Assembly (NCBI GenBank): GCA_035502095.1
Contig: DATJUX010000037.1
Coordinates: 1-59,206 of the forward strand
Length of the DNA stretch: 59,206 bases
Direction: 5' to 3'
DNA from: JAKANT01 sp035502095
GTDB taxonomy: Bacteria > Pseudomonadota > Gammaproteobacteria > Burkholderiales > Burkholderiaceae_F
Shown piece by piece: positions 19,389-27,337 of the stretch (the first letter of the stretch is position 1; every line of letters begins with the position of its first letter). The notes below the pieces were generated by a model. The model was not told where the DNA came from and ran no database searches. It worked only from the letters and a program-made list of their open reading frames with translations. A program made the position numbers and the translations under genes.

Positions 19389-19820
19389 TCATTGGACGAA
19401 CTGCTCGTTGCCGATCAGCCCGAGCTTCGTCACGCCCAGGCGCTGCGCCGCTGCCATCACGGCGGCGACATCCTTGTACTCGGCGAGCTTGTTGGGCCGC
19501 AGGTGCACCTCGGGCTGCACCGGCAAGGCGGCAGCCTGACTGAGTTTCTCGGCGAGCGTCTGCTTGTCCGGAACGACGTCGCCATTCCAGAACACGGTGC
19601 CGTCGAAATCCACGTCGATGGTGATCACCACCGGCGGAACGGTCGGCGGCGGCGGATTGCCGACCGGCATGTTCAGGTTGACGGCGTGCAACTGGATCGG
19701 AATGGTGATGATCAGCATCACCAGCAACACCAGCATCACGTCGATCAGGGGCGTGGTGTTGATGTCGATCATGACCTCCGGTTCCTGCGCGCCGCTGCCC
19801 GGACCCACATTCATGGCCAT
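19389..19820 (-). CDS. exbD: ExbD-family Ton motor subunit (second copy)
   Basis: A 143-residue ExbD/TolR protein. It has a short cytoplasmic N-terminus, one membrane helix with the proton-carrying aspartate (INTTPLIDVMLVLLVMLI), and a periplasmic domain (TIDVDFDGTVFWNGD, AAVMAAAQRLGVTKLGL). It differs clearly from the upstream copy in the periplasmic part, with a proline-rich GNPPPPTVPP linker. The pair is therefore a diverged paralogue set, not a recent duplication. Confidence 0.93.
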   Translation of the reverse strand: MAMNVGPGSGAQEPEVMIDINTTPLIDVMLVLLVMLIITIPIQLHAVNLNMPVGNPPPPTVPPVVITIDVDFDGTVFWNGDVVPDKQTLAEKLSQAAALPVQPEVHLRPNKLAEYKDVAAVMAAAQRLGVTKLGLIGNEQFVQ

Positions 19821-19845
19821 CGTGTTCTCCTTGTGCGATGCGCGC

Positions 19846-20274
19846 TCAGCCGTTGCGTGGCGGCGGCTCGGTCACGAATCCGACCTTCTGTATCCCCGCA
19901 CGCTGGCAGGCGAAGACGACGCGGCCGACGAATTCGTAGCGGCCAGCCAGGTCGCCGCGGATCTGTATCTCCGGCTGCGGCTGCAGTACGGAGATCTTCT
20001 TCAGGCGGTTGACGAGGTCCTCGTTGTCGCGCACCAGTTGCATGCCCCAGTAAACGTCGCCCTCCTTGGTGACCGCGATCTCGACGTTCTCGGGCTTGGT
20101 CTGCCGCGGAACGTTCGTTTCCTTGGGCAGCGTGAGCGGGATCGATTGCGTCACGACAGGGATGGTGATGAGGAAGATGATCAGCAGCACCAGCATCACG
20201 TCGACGAGCGGGGTGGTGTTGATCGCGGAGATCGCCTCGTCGTCGCCTTCGCCGGATGCAACGTTCATCGCCAT
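19846..20274 (-). CDS. exbD: ExbD-family Ton motor subunit (first copy)
   Basis: A 142-residue ExbD/TolR protein with the aspartate-containing helix INTTPLVDVMLVLLIIFLI. Its periplasmic domain (EIAVTKEGDVYWGMQL, PEIQIRGDLAGRYEFVGRV) ends in GFVTEPPP. It is encoded 20 bases after exbB and 25 bases before the second copy. Two tandem exbD genes after exbB recall the Xanthomonas tonB-exbB-exbD1-exbD2 cluster, where the second copy is needed for only some functions. Confidence 0.93.
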   Translation of the reverse strand: MAMNVASGEGDDEAISAINTTPLVDVMLVLLIIFLITIPVVTQSIPLTLPKETNVPRQTKPENVEIAVTKEGDVYWGMQLVRDNEDLVNRLKKISVLQPQPEIQIRGDLAGRYEFVGRVVFACQRAGIQKVGFVTEPPPRNG

Positions 20275-20294
20275 GGTGGCCTCCGTCTATGCGC

Positions 20295-21116
20295 TCAACG
20301 TGCGGGCACGGCCTTGGCTTCAGCCTTGCGGCCCAGGAGCACTGCGTGCAGGTCGGCGCCGAAGCTGCGCACCGACTCCATGGCGACCTTGTTGCGCCGG
20401 ACCAGCCAGTTGTATCCAAGTACCGCGGGCACCGCGACCGCGAGGCCCATGGCGGTCATGATGAGCGCCTCGCCCACGGGACCTGCAACCTTGTCGATCG
20501 ACGCCTGGCCCGCGATCCCGATCGCCGTCAGCGCGTGGTAGATGCCCCAGACGGTGCCGAAGAGCCCGACGAACGGCGCAGTCGAACCCACCGTCGCGAG
20601 GAAGGCCAGGCCGTCCTGCAGACGGTTCTGCACGCTCTCGACGGCACGCTGTACGGACATCGTGACCCAGGTATTGAGGTCGATGTTCTCGGTGAGCGAG
20701 CCCTCGTGGTGCTCGTTCGCCTCCAGTCCCGATTCGGCAATGTACCGGTACGCGCTGCTCTCCTTGAGCTTCTTCGCGCCGTCCTTCAGCGAGCTGGCCT
20801 TCCAGAACGACGCGCGCATGGCCCTCGCCTCCGCCATCAGCTTGTACTGCTCCCATAGCTTGACGAAGATGATGTACCAGCTGCCCATCGACATGATCAC
20901 CAGGATTATCAGCGTGCCCTTGGAGACGAAATCGCCCCCGCGCCAAAGCGCCTCCAGGCCGTAGGGATTCTCGACCGTCTCCTTGGTGACGGTCGGCGCC
21001 GGAGCGGTGGCGGTCTTGTTCTCGTCCTGAGCTCGTGCTGCGAGCGGCACGATAAGCGTGACTGCCGCGATGCTGATGGCCAGGCACGCCACGACACGGC
21101 GGAAGAGCGATGTCAT
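20295..21116 (-). CDS. exbB: ExbB-family Ton motor subunit
   Basis: A 273-residue MotA/TolQ/ExbB proton-channel protein. The start MTSLFRR at 21116 follows AAAGGAGAACTTTCG, a clear ribosome site. Unlike TolQ it begins with a cleavable-looking signal (AISIAAVTLIVPLAARA) and a periplasmic extension rich in Ala/Thr/Pro, as in long ExbB proteins. The core has helix VSKGTLIILVIMSMGSWYII and the pair VGLFGTVWGIYHALTAIG / ALIMTAMGLAVAVPAVLGYN. It powers TonB together with the ExbD proteins. Confidence 0.95.
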   Translation of the reverse strand: MTSLFRRVVACLAISIAAVTLIVPLAARAQDENKTATAPAPTVTKETVENPYGLEALWRGGDFVSKGTLIILVIMSMGSWYIIFVKLWEQYKLMAEARAMRASFWKASSLKDGAKKLKESSAYRYIAESGLEANEHHEGSLTENIDLNTWVTMSVQRAVESVQNRLQDGLAFLATVGSTAPFVGLFGTVWGIYHALTAIGIAGQASIDKVAGPVGEALIMTAMGLAVAVPAVLGYNWLVRRNKVAMESVRSFGADLHAVLLGRKAEAKAVPAR

Positions 21117-21209
21117 CGAAAGTTCTCCTTTTTGGGGCGGATTTGTTTTGGGCTGCGCGCGTGCGCGCGGTTTGCGCTGATGCCTTGTGAGCAATCCTGC
21201 GCGGAAATA

Positions 21210-21857
21210 TCAGTTGATCTTGAAACCGATGGGCGCGAGGACGCGCACGTCCTGGCCTTGTCCCTGGCAGGTGAGGCGCTGGACCGCGTTCAACGCGACC
21301 TTGTTGAAGACCCGGTTGGTCGACGATTTCACGACCGCATCCGTGACCTTGCCGCTGCCGGTGATCGTGAACTCGATCACCACATCCCCCTGGAGGTTGT
21401 CCAGCAGGGCTTCGCGCGGGTAAGGAATCGCCTGCATGATCTCCTTGTAGTTCGGGCAGGCGACCGACGCGCTGCGCACGGGCGGCGCCGGCGGCGCGGG
21501 CGGCGCTTCCGGCGCCTTGACGATCACCGGCGCCTGCGGCGCGGGCGGTGCTTCGGGTGTCACCGCGGTGATCGTCGGGGCGGGCGGCGGTTGCGCGATG
21601 ACGACTTCAGGCGGCGGCACGAACGGTGGCGGCGGTGCCGCCATCTTGGGCGGCGGCGGCAGGACATCCGGCGGCGGAGGCGGCTTCTTGATCACCTCCT
21701 CGATGACCTTGACCTCGATGGGCCCCTTGACGACCTCGACCACCTTGCGCGCAAGACCGGTGACGAGCGCGTAGATGATGATGATGTGCAGGAGCACGAC
21801 TCCGCCGACGCCGACGAGATGCCGGGCCGGGTTGCGCTGATGCTGCGCAAAGTCCAT
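21210..21857 (-). CDS. tonB: TonB-family energy transducer
   Basis: A 215-residue TonB. It has an N-terminal anchor (VGVGGVVLLHIIIIYALVTG with the Ser/His-type helix), a long proline-rich spacer (KKPPPPPDVLPPPPKM, then PEAPPAP and PPAPPAPP repeats), and a C-terminal domain with YPREALLDNLQGDVVIEFTI and GSGKVTDAVVKSS. The RLTCQGQGQDVRVLAPIGFKI end differs from classical TonB and contains a cysteine. A CAGGAGGCTGG ribosome site precedes the ATG. It is the first gene of the Ton operon, so it is distinct from tolA and probably serves the adjacent receptor. Confidence 0.92.
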   Translation of the reverse strand: MDFAQHQRNPARHLVGVGGVVLLHIIIIYALVTGLARKVVEVVKGPIEVKVIEEVIKKPPPPPDVLPPPPKMAAPPPPFVPPPEVVIAQPPPAPTITAVTPEAPPAPQAPVIVKAPEAPPAPPAPPVRSASVACPNYKEIMQAIPYPREALLDNLQGDVVIEFTITGSGKVTDAVVKSSTNRVFNKVALNAVQRLTCQGQGQDVRVLAPIGFKIN

Positions 21858-21895
21858 CCAGCCTCCTGTGGGGTTTGATTACCGCAAAGCCCGCG

Positions 21896-21901
21896 ATTCT
21901 A
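21896..21901 (-). promoter_or_regulatory. Candidate -10 box for the tonB-exbBDD operon (TAGAAT)
   Basis: TAGAAT followed by CGCGGGC, about 39 bases before the tonB ATG. The best -35 is a poor TTCTTC with an 18-bp spacer. Confidence 0.4.
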
Positions 21902-22002
21902 GTGGCTTTCACTGCACCGGAAGAACCCGCGCTCACGTGTTGGCTGCCGCACTGCGGCGAAGGCCTCCGAGAGGACGAGGTCCTGGATTGGCGTGTGTGC
22001 CG

Positions 22003-23034
22003 CTAGAAGAGCGAGTCCGCGGCCGCCGCGCCCGGTGGGGCGACGAGGCCGAAGTGGCGATAGGCGCTGACGGAAGCGATGCGTCCGCGCGGCGTTCGCT
22101 GCAGCAGCCCCTGCTGGATGAGAAAGGGCTCGACGACGTCTTCGAGCGTGTCGCGTTCCTCGCCGACGGCGGCCGCGAGGTTGTCGATTCCCACCGGGCC
22201 GCCGCCGAACTTCTCGATCACCGCGCCGAGCAGCTTGCGATCCATGACATCGAGGCCGAGGCGATCGACATCGAGCAGTGCCAGCGCGTCGTCGGCGACC
22301 TCGCGCGAGACGGTCCCCTCCGCGCGCACTTCGGCGAAGTCGCGCACGCGACGCAGCAGCCGGTTGGCGATGCGCGGCGTGCCGCGCGCGCGGCGCGCGA
22401 TCTCGAGCGCGCCCCCGGTTTCGACGCGCGCCTTGAGCAGGCGCGCCGACCGGTCGACGATGGCGGTCAGTTCCTCTTCGCTGTAGAACTCGAGCCGGGC
22501 CACGATGCCGAAGCGATCGCGCAGCGGATTGGTCAGCATGCCCGCCCGCGTCGTCGCCCCCACCAGCGTGAACGGCTGCAGGTCGATCTTGATCGATCGC
22601 GCCGCCGGTCCCTCGCCGATCATGATGTCGATCTGGAAGTCCTCGAGCGCCGGATACAGAATCTCCTCGACGATCGGCGACAGTCGATGGATCTCGTCGA
22701 TGAAAAGGACGTCGTTCTTTTCGAGATTCGTGAGCAGGGCGGCCAGGTCGCCCGGTCGCTCCAGGACCGGCCCGCTCGTCTGGCGCAGGCCGACGCCCAT
22801 CTCGTGCGCGACGATGTGCGCGAGCGTGGTCTTGCCCAGCCCCGGGGGACCGAACAGCAGCAGGTGATCGAGCGCCTCGCCGCGCTGACGCGCGGCGCGA
22901 ATGAAGATGTCGAGTTGCTCGCGGATCTTGGCCTGGCCCACGTACTCGGCCAGGCGCTGCGGCCGCAGCGCGCGTTCGACCGCCTCCTCGTTGGGGGAGG
23001 CCTTGGCGGCGGCGACGAGGCGGTCTTCGATCAC
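22003..23034 (-). CDS. ruvB: Holliday junction branch migration helicase RuvB
   Basis: A 343-residue AAA+ ATPase that drives branch migration with RuvA. It has Walker A LLFGPPGLGKTTLA, Walker B VLFIDEIHRL, sensor 1 GATTRAGML, arginine-finger region PLRDRFG, and a C-terminal winged helix ending near GRIASVSAYRHFGL. Start GTG at 23034. It is the last gene of ruvCAB, 7 bases after ruvA. Confidence 0.98.
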   Translation of the reverse strand: MIEDRLVAAAKASPNEEAVERALRPQRLAEYVGQAKIREQLDIFIRAARQRGEALDHLLLFGPPGLGKTTLAHIVAHEMGVGLRQTSGPVLERPGDLAALLTNLEKNDVLFIDEIHRLSPIVEEILYPALEDFQIDIMIGEGPAARSIKIDLQPFTLVGATTRAGMLTNPLRDRFGIVARLEFYSEEELTAIVDRSARLLKARVETGGALEIARRARGTPRIANRLLRRVRDFAEVRAEGTVSREVADDALALLDVDRLGLDVMDRKLLGAVIEKFGGGPVGIDNLAAAVGEERDTLEDVVEPFLIQQGLLQRTPRGRIASVSAYRHFGLVAPPGAAAADSLF

Positions 23035-23041
23035 TGCGGCA

Positions 23042-23626
23042 TCATGGCTTGGCGAGTGATTTTAGGGCCAGGCGAATGCCGTCGGATACGCCGGTGCCCG
23101 CGGGGACCAGCCGCGCGGCGGCGGACGCTTCCTTGTCGGAATAACCAAGCGCGACGAGGGCGCGCACGATGTCCGCGGCCGGATCGATCGATGCTCCGCC
23201 GGACGCCGGCGCTCCTTCGAGTGCGGGCGCGAGCCTTCCCTTCAACTCGAGCAGGAGGCGCTCGGCGGTCTTCTTGCCGATGCCGGGGATCCGTGTGAGG
23301 CGCGCGGCCTCCTGCAGCGCGACCACCTGCGCGAGCTCGTCGACGCTCAGCCCGGACAGGACGGAAAGCGCGGTGCGCGCACCGATGCCCGAGATGCGGA
23401 TCAGTTCGCGGAACGCGTGCCGCTCAGCGCCGCTCGCGAAACCGTACAGCTGGTGCGCGTCCTCGCGCACGGCAAGGTGGGTCAGCAACGTCACGCGCTC
23501 GCCGACGGCGGGCAGGTGGTAGAACGTGCTCATCGGCACGTCGACCTCGTAGCCGACGCCGCTGACGTCGACCAGCACGCTCGGCGGATTCTTCAGCGCG
23601 AGCGTTCCGGTCAGGCGGCCGATCAT
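23042..23626 (-). CDS. ruvA: Holliday junction DNA helicase subunit RuvA
   Basis: A 194-residue junction-binding protein. It has an N-terminal OB fold (MIGRLTGTLALKNPPSVLVD), tandem helix-hairpin-helix motifs (LIRISGIGARTALSVLSGL and LTRIPGIGKKTAERLLLEL) and a C-terminal domain III (LVALGYSDKEASAA) that contacts RuvB. The ATG overlaps the ruvC stop as ATGA. A longer upstream frame is the ruvC 3' end in another register. Confidence 0.98.
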   Translation of the reverse strand: MIGRLTGTLALKNPPSVLVDVSGVGYEVDVPMSTFYHLPAVGERVTLLTHLAVREDAHQLYGFASGAERHAFRELIRISGIGARTALSVLSGLSVDELAQVVALQEAARLTRIPGIGKKTAERLLLELKGRLAPALEGAPASGGASIDPAADIVRALVALGYSDKEASAAARLVPAGTGVSDGIRLALKSLAKP

Positions 23627-24198
23627 GTCGCCTCGCGCACGAGACGCTCGCCCAGCGAACGCCACGCCGCGCGCGAGCGCCGGGCACGGGCCGCCGCGCC
23701 GCGGCCGGGCCGGTCGGGCTGTCTGGGCCCGCTGCCGTGCGCATCGCAGATCGCACACGCGAGCGCATCGGCCGCATCGGGCGCCGGGACTGCGTGCAGG
23801 CACAGCAGCCGTTGCACCATCACCTGCACCTGCCTCTTGTCGGCACGCCCGTAGCCGACGACCGCCTGCTTGACCTGCAGGGCCGTGTGCTCGTTCACGT
23901 CGAGATTCGCCGCGATGGCGGCACAGATCGCGGCGCCCCGAGCCTGGCCGAGCAGCAGTGTCGATTGCGGATTGATGTTGACGAACACCTTTTCGATCGC
24001 CGCCCGCTGCGGCACGTGGGTCGCGATGACGGTCGCCAGACCTTCGAGGATGACCCGCATGCGCTGCGCGAGCGGGCCAGCCGGGACGCGGATCACGCCG
24101 GCGTCGATGCAGGCGAGGCGGTTGCCGTCGACCTCGATGACACCGAATCCGGTGCGATTAAGGCCTGGATCGATGCCGAGGATGCGGATGCGCGCCAC
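23623..24198 (-). CDS. ruvC: Crossover junction endodeoxyribonuclease RuvC
   Basis: A 191-residue Holliday junction resolvase with an RNase H-like fold. The acidic catalytic residues lie in ILGIDPGLNRTGFG (Asp), AAIEKVFVN (Glu) and the DAADALACAICDAH tail (Asp pair). Start GTG at 24198, with a CAGAATCGCC box immediately upstream that could serve as a -10 for a nearly leaderless message. Its tail after the last catalytic Asp is longer and more arginine-rich than in E. coli. Confidence 0.97.
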   Translation of the reverse strand: MARIRILGIDPGLNRTGFGVIEVDGNRLACIDAGVIRVPAGPLAQRMRVILEGLATVIATHVPQRAAIEKVFVNINPQSTLLLGQARGAAICAAIAANLDVNEHTALQVKQAVVGYGRADKRQVQVMVQRLLCLHAVPAPDAADALACAICDAHGSGPRQPDRPGRGAAARARRSRAAWRSLGERLVREAT

Positions 24199-24241
24199 GC
24201 CGGCGATTCTGCCATGCGCGCGCCGGCGCGCTCCGGCGCCG

Positions 24242-25792
24242 TCAATGACGGAAGTGCCGCGTCCCGGTGAACACCATCGCCAGGTCGTGCTCGTCCGCGG
24301 CGGCGATCACTTCGCGGTCGCGCAGGCTGCCGCCAGGATGGATCACGCAGGACGCGCCCGCCTCGGCGATGCGGTCGAGTCCGTCGCGAAACGGGAAGAA
24401 TGCATCGGAGGCGGCGGCCGAACCCGCGAGGGACAGTCCCGCTTCTTCCGCTTTGATCGCTGCGATCCGCGCCGAGTCGACACGGCTCATCTGTCCGGCG
24501 CCGATGCCGAGCGTCTGCCCGGCGCGCGCGAAGACGATGGTGTTGGACTTGACGAACTTCGCCACCCGCCAAGCGAACAGCATGTCGTCGAGTTCGGCCG
24601 CGCTTGGCACGCGCCTGCTGACGACCTTGAGTTCCTCCGCAGCGACGGTTTTCGAGTCCGGCGATTGCACTAGCAGGCCGCCGCCGACCCGCTTGAAGTC
24701 GAAATCGTTGTGCGCATCGCCCGCGGCCACCGTCAGCAGGCGCACGTTGGGTCGCGCGTCGAAAACCGCGCGCGCAGGGCCGTCGAAATCGGGCGCGATC
24801 ACGACTTCGACGAACTGGCGCGCGATCGCCTTCGCGCAGGCGAGGTCGACCGTGCGGTTGAAGGCGATGATCCCGCCGAAGGCCGAGGTGGGGTCGGTGG
24901 CGAAGGCCTTCTCGTATGCGGCGTCGGGCGAGGCCGCGATCGCCACCCCGCAAGGGTTCGCATGCTTGACGATGACGCAGGCGGGCATGTCGAACGTGCG
25001 CACGCATTCCCATGCCGCGTCGGCGTCGCCGATGTTGTTGTAAGAGAGCTCCTTGCCCTGCAACTGCGCATAACCCGCGAGCAGGCCCGCGCCGACGTCG
25101 TATTCGCGATAGAACGCCGCACCCTGGTGCGGGTTCTCGCCGTAGCGCATGTCCTGGACCTTCTCCCATTGACGCGTCAGCGTCTGTGGAAACGCGAGCC
25201 GTTGTGCGTTGTCGTCGAGGGAGGAAAGGTAGTTGCTGATCGCACCGTCGTAGCGCGCCGTGTGCGCGAAGACCTTTTTTGCGAGCGCAAGGCGGGTGCT
25301 CGCCGATATTTCGCTGTGTGCGTGCAGTTCCGACAGGACCACCGCGTAGTCGGCCGGATCGACGATCACGGTGACCGACGCATGGTTCTTCGCCGCACTG
25401 CGCAGCATCGCCGGGCCGCCGATGTCGATGTTCTCGATCGCATCGTCGAACGTTGCATCGGGGCGCGCGACGGTCCGCTCGAACGGATACAGGTTCACGG
25501 CCAGCAGGTCGATCGGCTCGATGCGGTGCTCGGCCAGCGACTGCATGTGCGTCACCAGGTCCTGTCGCGCGAGCAGGCCGGCGTGGATGCGCGGATTCAG
25601 CGTTTTGACGCGTCCGTCGAGGATCTCGGGGAATCCCGTGTACTGCGCCACCTCCACCACCGCGACGCCGGCCTGGGCGAGCGCCCTGGCCGTGCCGCCC
25701 GTCGACAGAATGCGGTAACCCAGCTGGACGAGCGCGCGCGCGAATTCGACCACACCGGTCTTGTCGCTGACGGAAATCAGCGCCTGTTTCAT
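24242..25792 (-). CDS. purH: Bifunctional AICAR transformylase / IMP cyclohydrolase PurH
   Basis: A 516-residue enzyme for the last two steps of IMP synthesis. The N-terminal MGS-like cyclohydrolase domain (about 1-150) contains ALISVSDKTGVVEFARAL and ILSTGGTARAL. The C-terminal transformylase domain includes the catalytic KHANPCGVA and ends in a short FTGTRHFRH tail. It lies 24 bases after fis, an arrangement common in betaproteobacteria. Confidence 0.98.
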   Translation of the reverse strand: MKQALISVSDKTGVVEFARALVQLGYRILSTGGTARALAQAGVAVVEVAQYTGFPEILDGRVKTLNPRIHAGLLARQDLVTHMQSLAEHRIEPIDLLAVNLYPFERTVARPDATFDDAIENIDIGGPAMLRSAAKNHASVTVIVDPADYAVVLSELHAHSEISASTRLALAKKVFAHTARYDGAISNYLSSLDDNAQRLAFPQTLTRQWEKVQDMRYGENPHQGAAFYREYDVGAGLLAGYAQLQGKELSYNNIGDADAAWECVRTFDMPACVIVKHANPCGVAIAASPDAAYEKAFATDPTSAFGGIIAFNRTVDLACAKAIARQFVEVVIAPDFDGPARAVFDARPNVRLLTVAAGDAHNDFDFKRVGGGLLVQSPDSKTVAAEELKVVSRRVPSAAELDDMLFAWRVAKFVKSNTIVFARAGQTLGIGAGQMSRVDSARIAAIKAEEAGLSLAGSAAASDAFFPFRDGLDRIAEAGASCVIHPGGSLRDREVIAAADEHDLAMVFTGTRHFRH

Positions 25793-25816
25793 GACCTTCG
25801 CGCGTGCCGCGTACCG

Positions 25817-26152
25817 CTAGACCAGGCGGTAGTCGTGCAGCTTCTTGCGCAACGTATTGCGATTGATTCCGAGCAGGTCGGCGGCCGCGGACTGGTTGCC
25901 ACTGGCGCGGTCGAGAGCGAACTTCAACAGCGGGCGTTCGACGGCGTGCATCACCATCTGGTGCAGCGCGTGCGGCGGCGCATCGCCGAGGTCGGCGAAA
26001 TACTGCTCGAGATTGCGCACGACCGCCCGCTCCAGCGTCTCGCCGCCGCGGCGCGCCGGCGTCGCGAGCACTTCGCCTCCGTTGCCGCGTGCGGCGCCTG
26101 CAACACGCGCCGCCTCACGCTGACCGGCCCTGGCTGATTGCGATGCGGCCAT
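25817..26152 (-). CDS. fis: Fis-family nucleoid-associated DNA-binding protein
   Basis: A 111-residue Fis homologue. The C-terminal helix-turn-helix (GNQSAAADLLGINRNTLRKK LHDY region, about residues 85-108) and the dimer helices (VVRNLEQYFADLGD, MVMHAVERPLLKFALD) are intact. It carries an extra low-complexity Ala/Arg/Gly N-terminus of about 35 residues compared with betaproteobacterial Fis proteins of about 77 aa. A GGAGGAAAC ribosome site just before the ATG at 26152 supports that longer start. It bends DNA at rRNA and recombination sites. It sits between dusB and purH, and the promoter upstream of dusB looks growth-rate regulated. Confidence 0.93.
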   Translation of the reverse strand: MAASQSARAGQREAARVAGAARGNGGEVLATPARRGGETLERAVVRNLEQYFADLGDAPPHALHQMVMHAVERPLLKFALDRASGNQSAAADLLGINRNTLRKKLHDYRLV

Positions 26153-26170
26153 GTTTCCTCCTCGATTCCT

Positions 26171-27190
26171 TCAGTGCACGTTCGGACTGGAGTAATGCAG
26201 GTGTCCGTCACGCGCGCCGTGTTCGCGCAGGAACTCGTCGACCGCGCGCGCTTGCTCGGCGCAGGTCTCGATGCGGTTCATGCGTTCGCAGAATTGCGCG
26301 CCGCCGACGAGGCGCGCCGTGTACCAGATGATGTGCTTGCGTGCGGTCCGCACGCCGAGGAATTCGCCGTAGAAGCGGTAGTGGTCATCGAGGTGCTCCG
26401 CCAGCAGCGGACGCAACTCGTCGACCGTCGGCAGCGGAAGCTCCTCGCCAGTGCGCAGGTAGTGATCGATCTCGCGAAAGATCCACGGCCGCCCCTGGGC
26501 GGCGCGGCCGATCATCACCGCGTCGGCGCCCGTCGATGCGAGCACGGCGCGTGCCTTTCCCGGCGTGTCGATGTCGCCGTTCGCCACCACCGGGATGTCG
26601 ACCGACGCCTTGACCGCACGAATGGTTTCGTATTCCGCCGCACCGCGAAAGCCGCAAGCGCGTGTGCGTCCGTGCAGGGTCAACATGGCGATGCCGGCGT
26701 TGCGCGCACGGCGTGCGACCGCGAGCGCGTTGCGCCGGCCTGGATCCCAGCCGGTGCGGTACTTCAAGGTCACCGGCACGTCGACGGCGGCGACGACGGC
26801 GGCAAGGATGCGCTCGACCAGGCCCTCGTCCTTCAACAGGGCCGAGCCGCAGGCGACGTTGCAGACCTTTTTCGCCGGGCACCCCATGTTGATGTCGATG
26901 ATCTGCGCGCCGCGCTCGACGTTGAAGCGTGCCGCCTGCGCGAGCACCGTGGGGTCGGCGCCCGCGAGCTGCACCGCGACCGGGCCAGGCTCGCCGTCGT
27001 GGTTCAGGCGGCGCATCGTCTTCTCGCTCGCCCAAAGCTGGGGGTTCGACGCCGCCATTTCCGACACCAGGTGGCCGGCGCCGAGCTTGCGGCACAACCT
27101 GCGGAAGGGCCGATCCGTCACGCCCGCCATCGGCGCCGCGAAAACGCGGTTCGGCAGCGAAAAGACGCCCACGCGCGGGCCTGCGAGCAT
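26171..27190 (-). CDS. dusB: tRNA-dihydrouridine synthase DusB
   Basis: An FMN-dependent enzyme (339 aa) that reduces uridine in the tRNA D-loop. It has a TIM barrel with AAPMAGVTDRPFRRLCR, the catalytic cysteine in NMGCPAKKV, GSALLKDEGL, and the FMN-binding DIPVVANGDIDT and DAVMIGRAAQGRPWIF. A C-terminal helical domain follows. An ATG at 27226 is also open and has GAGGG upstream, but it overlaps a TACAAT -10 box. The 27190 start matches the family N-terminus (VFSLPNRVFAAP). First gene of dusB-fis-purH-ruvCAB. Confidence 0.95.
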   Translation of the reverse strand: MLAGPRVGVFSLPNRVFAAPMAGVTDRPFRRLCRKLGAGHLVSEMAASNPQLWASEKTMRRLNHDGEPGPVAVQLAGADPTVLAQAARFNVERGAQIIDINMGCPAKKVCNVACGSALLKDEGLVERILAAVVAAVDVPVTLKYRTGWDPGRRNALAVARRARNAGIAMLTLHGRTRACGFRGAAEYETIRAVKASVDIPVVANGDIDTPGKARAVLASTGADAVMIGRAAQGRPWIFREIDHYLRTGEELPLPTVDELRPLLAEHLDDHYRFYGEFLGVRTARKHIIWYTARLVGGAQFCERMNRIETCAEQARAVDEFLREHGARDGHLHYSSPNVH

Positions 27191-27224
27191 TGGAGGACGA
27201 GCGGGAACGATCGGGAGGGCGCGC

Positions 27225-27251
27225 ATTGTAGCCCTCGCGCCATGCGCACAA
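27225..27251 (-). promoter_or_regulatory. dusB-fis promoter with GC-rich discriminator
   Basis: On the minus strand TTGTGC (27251-27246), a short 15-bp spacer, TACAAT (27230-27225), then GCGCGCC. A weak -35 with non-ideal spacing plus a GC discriminator is the hallmark of stringently controlled, growth-rate-dependent promoters such as E. coli fis. An A6T6 tract lies just upstream. Confidence 0.55.
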
Positions 27252-27264
27252 CGCGCTCGTTACG

Positions 27265-27278
27265 CAAAAAATTTTTTG
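27265..27278. promoter_or_regulatory. A6T6 tract, probable UP element of the dusB-fis promoter
   Basis: CAAAAAATTTTTTG is a perfect 14-bp palindrome with 12 consecutive A/T bases, striking in a high-GC genome. If transcription starts near 27218, the tract covers about -47 to -60, where the RNA polymerase alpha C-terminal domain binds. Confidence 0.5.
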
Positions 27279-27337
27279 TTGCTCGTCCGCAAGTGCGACG
27301 CGCTTTTCCGCGCATCACCTGCGCCGCCGATGTGCTA

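Noticed and set aside
24199..24241. A LexA box before ruvC, as before ruvAB in E. coli
   Set aside because: No CTGT-N8-ACAG or near match in the gap. Here ruvCAB follows purH and fis instead.
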